The translations under genes were made by a program, and so were the position numbers. From positions 1,252,077-1,316,076 of the forward strand of contig JACPIK010000002.1 in NCBI GenBank assembly GCA_016188115.1: a stretch of DNA of 64,000 bases, read 5' to 3'. This DNA comes from Candidatus Woesearchaeota archaeon (GTDB taxonomy: Archaea; Nanobdellota; Nanobdellia; Woesearchaeales; GW2011-AR9). Under the pieces are notes generated by a model. It was not told the DNA's origin. It searched no databases and saw only the letters and a list, made by a program, of their open reading frames with translations. Of this stretch, positions 16,836 to 25,320 are shown one piece after another (within the stretch, counting starts at the first letter, position 1; every line of letters begins with the position of its first letter).

Positions 16836-16900
16836 TCTTTCTATTTTACTACAAAAAAGTTACTACAAAGAAAGAAAAATTGCCCTATTTTCTTTCAGTC

Positions 16901-17518
16901 ATGAAAACTATTATTAAAACTATAATCATCGCTGTTCTTGTGTGTAGCCTTTTGGTTTTAATCTCTTGTTCCAAAGACGCTGCACCTGTAGTGCCATTAA
17001 CACCTCCTTCAGATTCTGTTGTTGCTTCCAATCAATCTTCCACAACCCCAGAACCAATAATATCAGAAGAAGTAGAAGACCTACAAAATAAGGAAAAATC
17101 TACTCAAAATATAACTTGCGAACGAAACGATCAATGTGAACAAGGTGTGTACTGTCTTAACAAAAAATGCGCTCGTCTTTCACAAATTAACAATGCGACC
17201 AATTGTAAACAAACCTGTCGATTAAGTAAAGCTTATTTTCACACCAGTGACAATGAAGAATATACTCTTTCACAAGGCCAAGGCACGTACACTGCGGCAG
17301 GGGCGCTTGAGTGGAAACTCATGTCATTTCCAGAGTATTGTCAAGGAGAGCAACCTCAAGTACCTTTACTTTTACTAAAGAAAAATGCTGGCAAAGTGCT
17401 TGAAGAAACTGCTATTACGCTCAAACAGGGCGATACCAGTAATATTGTTACCCATCCTACTGTAAAACGTGTTCAATTCACCATCACGTTGAGTGCTGTA
17501 GAAGAGAGTTGTAAATAG
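16901..17518 (+). CDS. lipoprotein with a small cysteine-rich motif
   Basis: 205 residues from the ATG at 16901; a TTG 21 nt upstream is unlikely. The signal peptide has a lipobox (LLVLISC) at residues about 14-20, so the protein is expected to be lipid-anchored outside the membrane. A Pro/Ser/Glu-rich linker (about 25-60) follows. A cysteine cluster is then seen: ITCERNDQCEQGVYCLNKKC and NCKQTC. The C-terminal domain is beta-rich and ends with a further Cys (EESCK). No known family. The next gene at 17657 shares the DGxxC / QCGxxxC style of cysteine spacing. Confidence 0.78.
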   Translation: MKTIIKTIIIAVLVCSLLVLISCSKDAAPVVPLTPPSDSVVASNQSSTTPEPIISEEVEDLQNKEKSTQNITCERNDQCEQGVYCLNKKCARLSQINNATNCKQTCRLSKAYFHTSDNEEYTLSQGQGTYTAAGALEWKLMSFPEYCQGEQPQVPLLLLKKNAGKVLEETAITLKQGDTSNIVTHPTVKRVQFTITLSAVEESCK

Positions 17519-17656
17519 GATTTTTTCTCATTATAAAGAAGTTTGCCTCAATTTAGCAAAATTATGCAAAATTCTTTATAGTTTTTCTATTTCTACTTCC
17601 CAAAGCGACTACTCAAAAACACAATCCTTTTTAACCTCCACGTTTTTAACCACCTT

Positions 17657-18556
17657 ATGAAAACCGTCTCACTTATATTTATTGGAATACTGCTCTTTAC
17701 GGCTATGGCCTCTGCATTAGAGTGCCAATATACTCAACAAAAAGAAGTTGACCTCAACGGAATAAACCTCTACCAAACAAAAACCGTCGATGGAATAAAC
17801 TTGAATCAAGCAGTAGAAATCACCCAAGAGAAACTCACTTTAAAAATTAAAAATAACCTCGCAATTCCCGTACAACTAAGCGTTGCATATCACCTCAACT
17901 CCGATCAAATTGAAGATAAAGATGTTAATACTATCCTCAATATTAAAGCAAATGAATTGATTACGCACAGGAGTCGGTTTGAAGATGATTGTGAAGCATA
18001 TTCCTGCGAACTAGAAGATATCACTATCCAATACTTAATTCCAACCATATTGCCTTTAGATATATGCAAATTGTGTGAAGGTAAAACGTGTCTTAATGAT
18101 GGTGTTTTATGTACCTCTTCAACTCAGTGTGGTGGGGCAAATTGTGTACGAGGAGTCTGCTCGAACGCAGAAACCTGCTTTCAAGAAAATTGCAACTGTG
18201 CAGAGAACGAAATACAATGTGACAACAACAAACAATGTGTTCCTAGAAAAGTAATTCCTCTTGATGCCCAACCAATATGCAATAAATCCGAAGAGTGTGT
18301 TTCTCAATATCTTGACCCCCATACTCATCTTTGTGCAAAATCACCTCTAAAAGTACAAGAAGAATTAAACCAAAAAGTTGTAGAAGAGTCTCTAAAAGCG
18401 CAAAACGAGCAACAATCCAGAAAGCGTATCATCTGGATTGTAATAATTGTTGTTGCGGTCATTTTCCTGCTCATCTGCGGTCTCTTTATGAAAGCTATAT
18501 CAGATGAGAAAAAGGGTAAAGAAAACTTTTTAACCATCTTCCTCAGAAAAAAGTAG
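17657..18556 (+). CDS. secreted membrane-anchored protein with a cysteine-rich domain
   Basis: 299 residues. N-terminal signal peptide (MKTVSLIFIGILLFTAMASA), a beta-rich domain to about residue 135, then a cysteine-rich region near 136-220 (LCKLCEGKTCLNDGVLC, QCGGANCVRGVCSN, CFQENCNCAENEIQC), a charged helix, and one C-terminal membrane segment (about 257-278) with a basic cytoplasmic end. The topology is type I. Extracellular receptor-like or adhesion proteins have this plan in archaea, but I see no named domain. TTTTTAA at 17626-17632 could be the promoter. Confidence 0.78.
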   Translation: MKTVSLIFIGILLFTAMASALECQYTQQKEVDLNGINLYQTKTVDGINLNQAVEITQEKLTLKIKNNLAIPVQLSVAYHLNSDQIEDKDVNTILNIKANELITHRSRFEDDCEAYSCELEDITIQYLIPTILPLDICKLCEGKTCLNDGVLCTSSTQCGGANCVRGVCSNAETCFQENCNCAENEIQCDNNKQCVPRKVIPLDAQPICNKSEECVSQYLDPHTHLCAKSPLKVQEELNQKVVEESLKAQNEQQSRKRIIWIVIIVVAVIFLLICGLFMKAISDEKKGKENFLTIFLRKK

Positions 18557-18592
18557 ATCGGGTTTTGTTTTTCTTGTTTTAGATTTTTGTGT
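18557..18592. terminator. T-rich terminator of the 17657 gene
   Basis: GGTTTTGTTTTTC, TTGTTTTAGATTTTTG and TTTATTTTT on the plus strand follow the stop of the membrane protein gene, directly before the convergent small gene. Confidence 0.5.
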
Positions 18593-18778
18593 TTATTTTT
18601 TATATCTTTTTTTCATTGTTTTAGTCGGAAATAGGTCTGCAAGGTGTCGCTGCTGCCATTTCATAAACGTATCAATACAATCAGAGCAGATGTCAACTTC
18701 TTTTTTTTCATCAATTTTGAGATGGTGAAACGTAGGATTATACTTTTCGATGGTTTGGTGGCAGAGAGCGCAGTTCAT
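18593..18778 (-). CDS. small zinc-ribbon protein
   Basis: 61 residues. MNCALCHQTIEKYNPTFHHL begins with CxxC (residues 3 and 6); a second pair is in DICSDCIDTF (residues 31 and 34). The spacing of about 24 residues between CxxC pairs is that of a small zinc ribbon. The rest is a short basic helix (MKWQQRHLADLF, TMKKRYKK). It ends convergently with the secreted protein gene. Too small for functional assignment; nucleic acid binding is plausible. Confidence 0.7.
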   Translation of the reverse strand: MNCALCHQTIEKYNPTFHHLKIDEKKEVDICSDCIDTFMKWQQRHLADLFPTKTMKKRYKK

Positions 18779-18855
18779 GGGGTAATTACCATTATCTGTG
18801 ATAATTCTCTTCTGTTCTTAAGATTTCTTAGAAGAAAAAAGTAGCCCCGCGCGGA

Positions 18856-18906
18856 CTTTCGTACCTTTGGACATGACAGTTTTGGTCAAGCTTTTCCAAA
18901 AGGTTG
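18856..18906 (-). other. tRNA-Gln intron 2 (position 59/60 in the T-loop, 51 nt)
   Basis: Exon helix CGCGG/CCGCG, three-base bulge AGU, central helix UUCG/CGAA, bulge AAC (plus an A-A mismatch), then intron helix ACCUUU with AAAGGU. Cutting AA|C and AG|U yields the T-loop UUCGAAU. Confidence 0.85.
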
Positions 18907-18927
18907 TTCGAACCGCGGTCAAAGCCT

Positions 18928-18956
18928 CTCTTCACCATCAAGATAACTTGTTGGAT
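18928..18956 (-). other. tRNA-Gln intron 1 (position 37/38, 29 nt)
   Basis: Bulge-helix-bulge: central helix CUUU (32-35) with GAAG in the intron, three-base bulges GGA and AGA on opposite strands, and an intron hairpin built from CCA/UGG and CAAG/CUUG. Cuts after the second bulge base give the loop CUUUGGA. Confidence 0.85.
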
Positions 18957-19039
18957 CCAAAGGGCTCTATGCTAGTCCACTACACCACGGGGCTGTGAAC
19001 AAGCCACAGGGGGCTACAATCAGGGTTTTTAATGGGGGG

Positions 19040-19050
19040 ATTTATAAAAT
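19040..19050 (-). promoter_or_regulatory. TATA box of tRNA-Gln
   Basis: ATTTTATAAATC on the minus strand, 46-56 nt before the mature 5' end, implying a leader of about 20-25 nt removed by RNase P. Confidence 0.5.
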
Positions 19051-19188
19051 TTTAGGTTGGGATAAGTACGTCCTCACAAGATTTTTTATCCAACTAATTT
19101 TCTCCAACTAATTATTAATCAAAATTAAGACTCAATTTCTCCTCTTTCCCACTATCCGGAATTATTGCCTCTAACCTCTACGACAAAA

Positions 19189-19198
19189 CCTATAAATA
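19189..19198 (+). promoter_or_regulatory. TATA box of the 19221 gene
   Basis: CTATAAATAC about 28 nt before the ATG at 19221, which suggests a leaderless transcript. Confidence 0.55.
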
Positions 19199-19220
19199 CC
19201 TTCTTTACTTTAGGTAAAAT

Positions 19221-19559
19221 ATGGTGGGAAACGAAACTCTTGCAACGATCCTTCTTTCAGAATCTACATTAAACTCCATTTCTCCACTTCTAGGTAAACT
19301 AAGTGTGCTTCTTGGAGGTATTTTTGGACTTTCAGCAATCCTCATTATTACCCGTATTTACTTTGAACGTCAGCGTCTTAAAGTACTTCAAGATATTCGT
19401 TATAACTTAGAACAACTCAACAGCCATTTTGGTGTTTCGTCCTCACAACATCGATTAGGTTATTTTCGTCGTAACTGGCAACGTCTTCGAATCTGGTATT
19501 ACAATTTTAAACATCATGATCTTAAACACCAAGAACCATCTGTGAGGCACAAAAAATGA
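19221..19559 (+). CDS. single-pass membrane protein with a basic cytoplasmic tail
   Basis: 112 residues. Residues about 26-46 (LSVLLGGIFGLSAILIITRIYF) form one membrane segment. The rest is strongly basic and aromatic (QHRLGYFRRNWQRLRIWYYNFKHHDLKHQ). Its last four bases overlap the ATG of the B3/B4 gene (ATGA), so they are translationally coupled. No family recognised. A role as membrane partner of the next gene is possible only from the coupling. Confidence 0.72.
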   Translation: MVGNETLATILLSESTLNSISPLLGKLSVLLGGIFGLSAILIITRIYFERQRLKVLQDIRYNLEQLNSHFGVSSSQHRLGYFRRNWQRLRIWYYNFKHHDLKHQEPSVRHKK

Positions 19560-20257
19560 GAAAAGCGCCTCTAGTACAAGTAGATCCAGCAGTTTTCAAG
19601 CGTTATCCTTCTCTTAAAATAGGTCTTATTCACATCCATGACATAAACAACCATATTCATTTGGAACAAGCACATCATCTTCTTGAAGATATGACTCGCT
19701 ATATCCATTCTACGTTTCATCCTGATACCATTAAAACCCATAAACTCATTTCTCCTTGGGTTGTTGCACAACGCGAGCTAAACCTCAACGCTGTGCATTA
19801 CCAAACTATCGTCGAATCATTGTTGCAGGATGTACTTCGAGGTCGATCTATTTGTGCTAATGACACTGCAACTGAACTCGTGCGCTATTTGAGTCTCGAA
19901 AAACTGGTGCCTATGAGTGTAGAAGATCCTTCAAAAACACAGGGGTCAATTACGTACGCACTTGCGCAAGGTCATGAGAAAAAAAATATTCTACGCAAAC
20001 TCGCGCCAGGAACATTGTATCATAAAGACTCTAAATCCATTATTGGGACTCATTTTGATTATTGGAAACCTCGTCGTGTTCTTCCTGTCTCTTCAACAAA
20101 ATCTATCCTCATCCACGTCCTTGCTCTAGATCCTATTACTCCTGCGCAACTCGGGGCAATCTTAGATGAATTAGAAGATCTCATCATAGAATTCTGTGGT
20201 GGGGTATATGACACGCAGATCTTAAGCAAAACGAAACATAAAACAACGTGGTGTTAA
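19556..20257 (+). CDS. stand-alone B3/B4 tRNA-binding-domain protein
   Basis: 233 residues that match the B3/B4 fold of phenylalanyl-tRNA synthetase beta chain as a free-standing protein (COG3382): FKRYPSLKIGLIHIHDI at the start, then the signature RGRSICANDTATELVRYLSLEKLVPMSVED, a PGTLYHKDSK strand, and LPVSSTKSILIHVLALDPITPAQLGAILDELEDL. The family binds aminoacyl-tRNA or nucleic acid and is suspected of trans-editing. It overlaps the small membrane protein gene upstream. A convergent poly-T region separates it from the pyrB-pyrI fusion. Confidence 0.85.
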   Translation: MRKAPLVQVDPAVFKRYPSLKIGLIHIHDINNHIHLEQAHHLLEDMTRYIHSTFHPDTIKTHKLISPWVVAQRELNLNAVHYQTIVESLLQDVLRGRSICANDTATELVRYLSLEKLVPMSVEDPSKTQGSITYALAQGHEKKNILRKLAPGTLYHKDSKSIIGTHFDYWKPRRVLPVSSTKSILIHVLALDPITPAQLGAILDELEDLIIEFCGGVYDTQILSKTKHKTTWC

Positions 20258-20312
20258 CAAGAATCAATCTTTTCAAATTTTTTTAGGGTCTAATTTAGGT
20301 TCTTATTCTCTT

Positions 20313-21791
20313 TTATCGTATCAATTCTACTGCTTTTTGATCAAATGTTCGTTCACAATAATAACAACGTACTCTTAACGGTTTATCTTGATCGACATAA
20401 AACTTACTTGGAGCATGTTCAAAATGTTCTGGTCGAGTAATACAATTTAGATTTTGACATAAAAGCAGCCCTTCGAGCATTCGCGGTAACACTACTGTTC
20501 CTTTTTGCACGACTTGTTTATTCTCAATAAAATTAACCGTGGCGCGTTCGCTTACCAATGCCAGTTTCCAAAGCTGGCGTGGTGTCAAGCGCACATTATG
20601 GATCGCCATCACGTCTTTTCGTCCATATTTTGTACTTTCAATATTGTGCGCAGAAACAACTGCCGTTGCTCCTAATTTATCCAGCCCTAACAGAGAATAC
20701 ACCAATACTCCTTTACCAGGTTCAAGATGATCAATCAAAGTGCCATTATCTAAACGATAAAGATAACTGTCCTTTTTCTCTTGTTGATTAATAATTTGTT
20801 CTCGCCACAACCCATTTTCTTCTTTGTTTTCTGCCCGTTGTTTTTGCACTCCTAGAAGATGAGATATCAAAACTTGTCTGATAAAAACCCCGTTACGTGC
20901 TTGCTCAAAGTAGAGTGCTCTTGGTGTCGCATCAACATCAAGATGAATCTCTAACTTATGTTTTACACGAGGAAGAGGATGCATCACACAAAGCCGAGGG
21001 TTAGCCCGAGTTAGAATTTGTGCCGTAAGCTCGTACATCCCGCTTACTTTTTTAAATTCATATTCTCCTTCCTGTCCAAGGGGAAAACGTTCTCGTTGAA
21101 TTCGTGTCATATACAAGACATCTACTTCAGGAAGAACCTCAGAAAGATCTTTAGTTAAAATAATTGTTTTTTTTGTTTTGTTTTCAAATTCTTTAATACA
21201 ATGATCTGGCATTTCTAAGCCTGGGGGTGCAACCGCCCAAACTGTAACATTATCAAATAACGCTAAACCTTGGAGAAGAGAATGAACTGTGCGACCATAT
21301 TTTAGATCCCCTACCATGGCAATTTTAAGTCCATCAATTTTGCTAAACTTTTCTTGTATTGTCATTAAATCTAACAAAGTCTGTGTTGGATGTGCATTTG
21401 CTCCATCACCTGCATTAATCACAGGAACATTAACAATATCTGCAACATAGCGAGCTGCACCATCAAGATTATGGCGCATGACGACAATATCTGCGCCAAA
21501 ACCTGTATACATTCGCGCAGTATCTGCGAGAGGTTCGCCTTTTTTTACGGAAGTGCCTTCAGTTCCAGCAAATCCCATGATCTTCATGCCTAACCTTTTT
21601 GCCGCAAGTTCGTGACTTTCCCGTGTACGAGTTGAATTTTCAAAGAAAAGAGATGCTAGAACTTTGTTATGCGCCGTTTCATCAAGATTTTTCGTTTTCT
21701 GTTTAAGCGCAATGGCTTCCTGAATAATTTGCTCTGCTTCCTGTCGAGAAAAATCGCGCATTGAAAGAATATCTGTTTTAGAAGAGCCCAT
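20313..21791 (-). CDS. pyrBI: aspartate carbamoyltransferase with fused catalytic and regulatory chains (PyrB-PyrI)
   Basis: 492 residues. Residues 1-315 are the catalytic chain: FFENSTRTRESHELAAKRLG (carbamoyl-phosphate loop), HPTQTLLDL, and MHPLPRVKHKLEIHLD. After a short charged linker (about 320-335) the rest is the PyrI regulatory chain: DNGTLIDHLEPGKGVLVYSLLG with the nucleotide-binding part, and a zinc site CQNLNC with CYYC at about 444-478. It makes carbamoyl-aspartate in pyrimidine synthesis. PyrB and PyrI are usually separate genes; fused forms are known in some bacteria such as Thermotoga. No adjacent pyrimidine gene is seen. Confidence 0.94.
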   Translation of the reverse strand: MGSSKTDILSMRDFSRQEAEQIIQEAIALKQKTKNLDETAHNKVLASLFFENSTRTRESHELAAKRLGMKIMGFAGTEGTSVKKGEPLADTARMYTGFGADIVVMRHNLDGAARYVADIVNVPVINAGDGANAHPTQTLLDLMTIQEKFSKIDGLKIAMVGDLKYGRTVHSLLQGLALFDNVTVWAVAPPGLEMPDHCIKEFENKTKKTIILTKDLSEVLPEVDVLYMTRIQRERFPLGQEGEYEFKKVSGMYELTAQILTRANPRLCVMHPLPRVKHKLEIHLDVDATPRALYFEQARNGVFIRQVLISHLLGVQKQRAENKEENGLWREQIINQQEKKDSYLYRLDNGTLIDHLEPGKGVLVYSLLGLDKLGATAVVSAHNIESTKYGRKDVMAIHNVRLTPRQLWKLALVSERATVNFIENKQVVQKGTVVLPRMLEGLLLCQNLNCITRPEHFEHAPSKFYVDQDKPLRVRCYYCERTFDQKAVELIR

Positions 21792-21954
21792 CCAAAAATA
21801 AGTATGATTATTATTGATATAAAAGGTTTTTGATTCTCCAGAATGGGTAAATAATTCCCAGAATAAAAAAACAGAAGTTCAAGAAATCAATCCATATAAA
21901 AACATAACAAATTCATATCAATACCAAAAGAGATGTTTAATTTCAAACAGAAGC

Positions 21955-21962
21955 TATTTAAA
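21955..21962 (+). promoter_or_regulatory. TATA box of argS
   Basis: TATTTAAA about 26 nt before the ATG at 21984, which supports that start and a leaderless mRNA. Confidence 0.5.
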
Positions 21963-21983
21963 GAATTCCCCTCTGCATAAGTT

Positions 21984-23690
21984 ATGGTCTCGGTCCCAAT
22001 GAACATTCGCGAAGAATTAGTAAATGCCCTCACACAGCATACTTCTCTACCCAACGAAACTATTGATGCATTGCTCTCTACTCCTCCCGATACCAAACTC
22101 GGCGACTTTACTTTTCCTTGTTTTAAACTAGCCAAAAATCCTAATCAAGCAGCGCAAGAATTGCATGCAAAAATCTCAGAATCAACTCTCCCTGATTATC
22201 TTGCCAAAATCCAAGTTATGGGGGGATATCTTAACTTCTTTGTCAATACTTCTTTTCTTGCGCAACAAGTAATTACCACCATTCTTCAAAACCCACAACA
22301 ATATGGAAAAGCTCACGAAAAAAAATCCATTTTGATTGAGTATTGTGGTCCTAACACCAACAAACCGCTTCACCTTGGTCATATTCGTAATATGGCATTG
22401 GGCAACGCCATGTGCCGCATGCTTACATTTCAAGGAAATACGATTCATCCTGTCAATATCATCAATGATCGCGGTGTCCATATTTGTAAATCAATGCTGG
22501 CCTATCAAAAATGGGGACACAACCAACCACCTACTAAAAAAAGTGATCATTACGTCGGTGACTTTTATGTCCTATTTGCCCAAAAACTCAAAGAAGATCC
22601 TACTCTTGAAGAACAGGCGCAACACATGCTTGTAGCTTGGGAAAATAACGATCCTGCAGTTCGCACTATCTGGAAAAAGATGAACCAATGGGTACTAGAA
22701 GGATTTGCGCAGACCTACCAGCGATTTGGCATTTCATTCGAAAAAGAATATTTTGAATCAGAAATTTATGAGAAAGGAAAAGAAATGGCATTTGCCGGAT
22801 TACATCAAGGTCTCTTCATTAAAGACGACAAAAAAGCCATCGTTGCTCCTCTTGCAAAATATAATCTCACAGATAAAATCGTCTTACGTGGAGACGGAAC
22901 AAGTATTTATATCACTCAGGATATGTATCTTGCCAAACAGCGCTACGAAGATTACAAATTCGATGAAATGATGTATGTTGTCGCATCCGAACAACGACTT
23001 CACTTTCAACAGCTTTTTGCTATTCTTGATTTATTAGGGCACTCTTTTGCCAAATCACTCTTTCATTTGAGTTATGGTTTAGTTAATCTTCCTACGGGAA
23101 GGATGAAATCTCGTGAAGGAACAGTTGTTGATGCTGATGATTTCATGGATGAGATGTCTAATCTAGCCTATGCTGAAGTGGAAAAACGTTATGCTACACT
23201 TAGCGCGCAAGAGAAAAGAGTGCGAGCTGAAGCTATTGGTCTAGCCGCAATTAAATTCTTCATGCTCAAAACAGATCCAGTACGCGACATCATTTTCAAT
23301 CCAGAAGAATCACTTAGCTTTGATGGTGAAACAGGGCCATATCTTCAATACACTTATGCTCGAGCAAGTTCCATTATGCGTAAAGCTCCAACACCTACTG
23401 TTCACTTTGATTCAAATCAATTTCTTGAACTTTCGGAACAATCTTTAATTCGTTTGTTAAGTCAATTCCCTCTGCGTATCCATGAAGCAACCTCTGGTAA
23501 GAAACCCCACATTCTCTGTCGTTATTTGTTAGATCTCTCCCAGAAATTCAATGAATTTTATCATGCCTGCCGAGTACTTACAGACGATATTGAGTGTTCC
23601 AATGCTCGCCTTGCTTTAGTTCACGCAACACATCACGTGCTTGGACAAGGATTAAGTCTGTTAGGAATCACAGCTCTTGAAGAAATGTAG
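21984..23690 (+). CDS. argS: arginyl-tRNA synthetase
   Basis: 568 residues. An N-terminal arginyl-tRNA synthetase (Add-1) domain covers 1-110. The class I site has PNTNKPLHLGHIRNM near 127 (HIGH) and GRMKSREGTVVDADDFMDE near 372, the ArgRS replacement of KMSKS. The C-terminal helical anticodon-binding domain with SFDGETGPYLQYTYARASSI follows. It attaches Arg to tRNA-Arg and needs the tRNA for activation. An ATG at 21999 could also serve, but the TATA spacing favours 21984. Confidence 0.95.
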   Translation: MVSVPMNIREELVNALTQHTSLPNETIDALLSTPPDTKLGDFTFPCFKLAKNPNQAAQELHAKISESTLPDYLAKIQVMGGYLNFFVNTSFLAQQVITTILQNPQQYGKAHEKKSILIEYCGPNTNKPLHLGHIRNMALGNAMCRMLTFQGNTIHPVNIINDRGVHICKSMLAYQKWGHNQPPTKKSDHYVGDFYVLFAQKLKEDPTLEEQAQHMLVAWENNDPAVRTIWKKMNQWVLEGFAQTYQRFGISFEKEYFESEIYEKGKEMAFAGLHQGLFIKDDKKAIVAPLAKYNLTDKIVLRGDGTSIYITQDMYLAKQRYEDYKFDEMMYVVASEQRLHFQQLFAILDLLGHSFAKSLFHLSYGLVNLPTGRMKSREGTVVDADDFMDEMSNLAYAEVEKRYATLSAQEKRVRAEAIGLAAIKFFMLKTDPVRDIIFNPEESLSFDGETGPYLQYTYARASSIMRKAPTPTVHFDSNQFLELSEQSLIRLLSQFPLRIHEATSGKKPHILCRYLLDLSQKFNEFYHACRVLTDDIECSNARLALVHATHHVLGQGLSLLGITALEEM

Positions 23691-23694
23691 ATCA

Positions 23695-23742
23695 GTTTAA
23701 TCGAATCACCGTTTAATCAAATCCTCGTTTAATCGATCAGTT
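23695..23742. repeat. three tandem 16-bp repeats between argS and cutA
   Basis: GTTTAATC recurs at 23695, 23711 and 23727, each followed by a similar eight bases, giving three 16-bp units just after the argS stop. Confidence 0.7.
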
Positions 23743-23795
23743 AGTTAGATTTCATAACTTTAGACTACCATTTCCTAGCTTAATAGAGAAAAACA

Positions 23796-24221
23796 GTGGC
23801 AAAAAAACAGAATATGACTAAACTCCCCATTAACACTAAACTCACTCCTCACACTAAACCTACTCTTAACATTAAATCTAATCTTAACGTCCTTAACATT
23901 ATATATACTACGCTGCCTTCGCAAGAAAGCGCATCTTCACTCGCACAAAATCTTCTCCAGAAGAAATACATTGCCTGCGCAACCCTCTTTCCTACTACTA
24001 GCATGTATGGATGGAAAGGTCAGCTTGAAAAAGTTAATGAGTGGATTCTTCTTTGTAAAACTCTTCCTGAAAAAGTCTCTCAAGTACGTCAAGAAATAGA
24101 GAAGACTCATCCTTATGAAACACCCTGCATTCTCGTATTTAAAGATCTCGAGAGTAACTCTTCCTATTTTGTATGGGCGTGTGCATCTACTCAAACTTCT
24201 CGGGATCAAACGAAGAAATAA
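23796..24221 (+). CDS. cutA: CutA1-family protein with an N-terminal extension
   Basis: 141 residues from a GTG at 23796; an ATG at 23814 is a possible alternative. Residues about 33-135 are CutA1: NIIYTTLPSQESASSLAQNLLQKKYIACATLFPTTSMYGWKGQLE, then EWILLCKTL and HPYETPCILVF. CutA1 forms a trimer with a ferredoxin-like fold and has been tied to divalent-cation tolerance in bacteria. Here the function is unproven. The first 32 residues are Lys/Thr/Asn-rich repeats of no family. The 3' end overlaps the convergent membrane gene by 35 nt. Confidence 0.88.
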   Translation: MAKKQNMTKLPINTKLTPHTKPTLNIKSNLNVLNIIYTTLPSQESASSLAQNLLQKKYIACATLFPTTSMYGWKGQLEKVNEWILLCKTLPEKVSQVRQEIEKTHPYETPCILVFKDLESNSSYFVWACASTQTSRDQTKK

Positions 24222-24585
24222 GATACGCGCTAAAACCCAATTCAAATACTGACGAGAAAATACTCGCTATCGTAATTCCTAACACTATTTTTGCAGTAAG
24301 CAGATTCAACACCCCTAATGTGACACCTGCAATGATAAAAAGTAGCGTAATACTAACAATATAAACCGGCAAAGTCAACAAAATGCGTGGTGCTTGCCAT
24401 TTTACAAACAGCGCAAAAGTTACTAAATTAAATAGGAAAAAAATTAGGGTAGTGATTGCTACAATTACTCCAAGTAGTGTAATCTCATTTCCTGTAACCA
24501 ACAAAACATCATTAACAATGCTAAGAATGGCAAAAAGCAGTACACTTAGGATGTACAACTGAAGATAACCTCTACTTAAACCCAT
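24187..24585 (-). CDS. four-segment membrane protein
   Basis: 132 residues almost wholly hydrophobic, with membrane segments near 8-28, 36-58, 66-86 and 90-120. Charged residues are only at the ends (SFDPEKFE). Its 3' end overlaps the end of cutA. Expression from its own promoter near 24610 (ATATAAAGA on the minus strand) is likely. I cannot name the family. Confidence 0.65.
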   Translation of the reverse strand: MGLSRGYLQLYILSVLLFAILSIVNDVLLVTGNEITLLGVIVAITTLIFFLFNLVTFALFVKWQAPRILLTLPVYIVSITLLFIIAGVTLGVLNLLTAKIVLGITIASIFSSVFELGFSAYLISSFDPEKFE

Positions 24586-24707
24586 AGTTTAGGGGATAGT
24601 CTTAATCTTTATATCTCTTTTGGAAAGTCTTTTTTGGGCTGTTTTTGAGTCTTGCCGAACCCTGTGGCAGCGTTTTAACGTGAAGGAATAACAAACAGCT
24701 CGAAATC

Positions 24708-24715
24708 TTTATAAA
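24708..24715 (+). promoter_or_regulatory. TATA box of the uL16/L10e gene
   Basis: TTTATAAA is centred 26 nt before the ATG at 24738; transcription would begin at the start codon. No Shine-Dalgarno is present. Confidence 0.65.
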
Positions 24716-24737
24716 TAACCCCCTTTTCAAGCTTTTC

Positions 24738-25268
24738 ATGGCACGTTTACGCAAATTCGCAGCATATCAAAATCTTGAAAGACCTTACACTCGTATTAGT
24801 AAATACACAAAAAAGAATTATGTACGGGGCGGTTTTCCTAGCTTAAAAATTACCAAATTCGACATGGGTACTCCCCAAAAAACGTACGATACAATTGTTC
24901 GTCTCTGTGTTACACAAGATATGAACATCCGACAAAACGCCCTTGAAGCAGCTCGTCAGACTTCTAACCGGGCATTGGAAAAAACAATCGGAAAAGATTA
25001 TCATCTTCGTCTTAAACTCTACCCATTCCACGTTCTTCGTGAAAACCCATTAGCATCAGGAGCAGGTGCAGACCGTATGAGTACAGGTATGCAGAAGGCG
25101 TACGGTAAACCTATTGGGGTTGCTGCGCGGGTTCGAAATGGTCAAACTGTTTTTGAACTTCGCTTACCACAAGCTCATATTGCTACTGGTCGCTTGGCTA
25201 TGGAAAGGGCAGCTAAAAAACTTCCTTGCCATTGTAAAGTCGAAGTTATTGCAAAAGCAACAGCGTAA
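24738..25268 (+). CDS. rpl10e: ribosomal protein uL16 (archaeal L10e)
   Basis: 176 residues of archaeal/eukaryotic L10e: MARLRKFAAYQNLERPYTR, YVRGGFPSLKITKFDMG, then LRLKLYPFHVLRENPLASGAGADRMSTGMQKAYGKP (the conserved loop near the peptidyl transferase centre), and LPCHCKVEVIAKA at the end. It is a large-subunit protein contacting the P-site tRNA. It appears monocistronic and leaderless. Confidence 0.96.
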   Translation: MARLRKFAAYQNLERPYTRISKYTKKNYVRGGFPSLKITKFDMGTPQKTYDTIVRLCVTQDMNIRQNALEAARQTSNRALEKTIGKDYHLRLKLYPFHVLRENPLASGAGADRMSTGMQKAYGKPIGVAARVRNGQTVFELRLPQAHIATGRLAMERAAKKLPCHCKVEVIAKATA

Positions 25269-25320
25269 ACTTCTTTTTTCTCATTTTCTTTGATATTTCT
25301 CACAATTTCTTCTGATGTTT

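Larger units (their letters stand above)
18842..18994 (-). tRNA. tRNA-Gln(UUG) with two introns
   Basis: Reading the minus strand from 18994: acceptor AGCCCCG with CGGGGCU, discriminator A73; D-stem GUGU-type with GCAU; anticodon stem GAGCC with GGCUU; loop CUUUGGA with anticodon UUG; variable UGAC; T-stem CGCGG with CCGCG. Two introns interrupt it: 29 nt at 37/38 (18956-18928) and 51 nt at 59/60 in the T-loop (18906-18856). Removing both leaves 73 nt and a T-loop UUCGAAU. A1-U72 is the form read by archaeal GatDE, expected for tRNA-Gln in archaea. A TATA box sits at 19040-19050. Confidence 0.92.

Noticed and set aside
18995-19040. Partial duplication of the tRNA-Gln 5' half (AGCCCCCTGTGGC) upstream
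   Set aside because: Similarity covers about a dozen bases and no further stem can be formed; chance or leader sequence.
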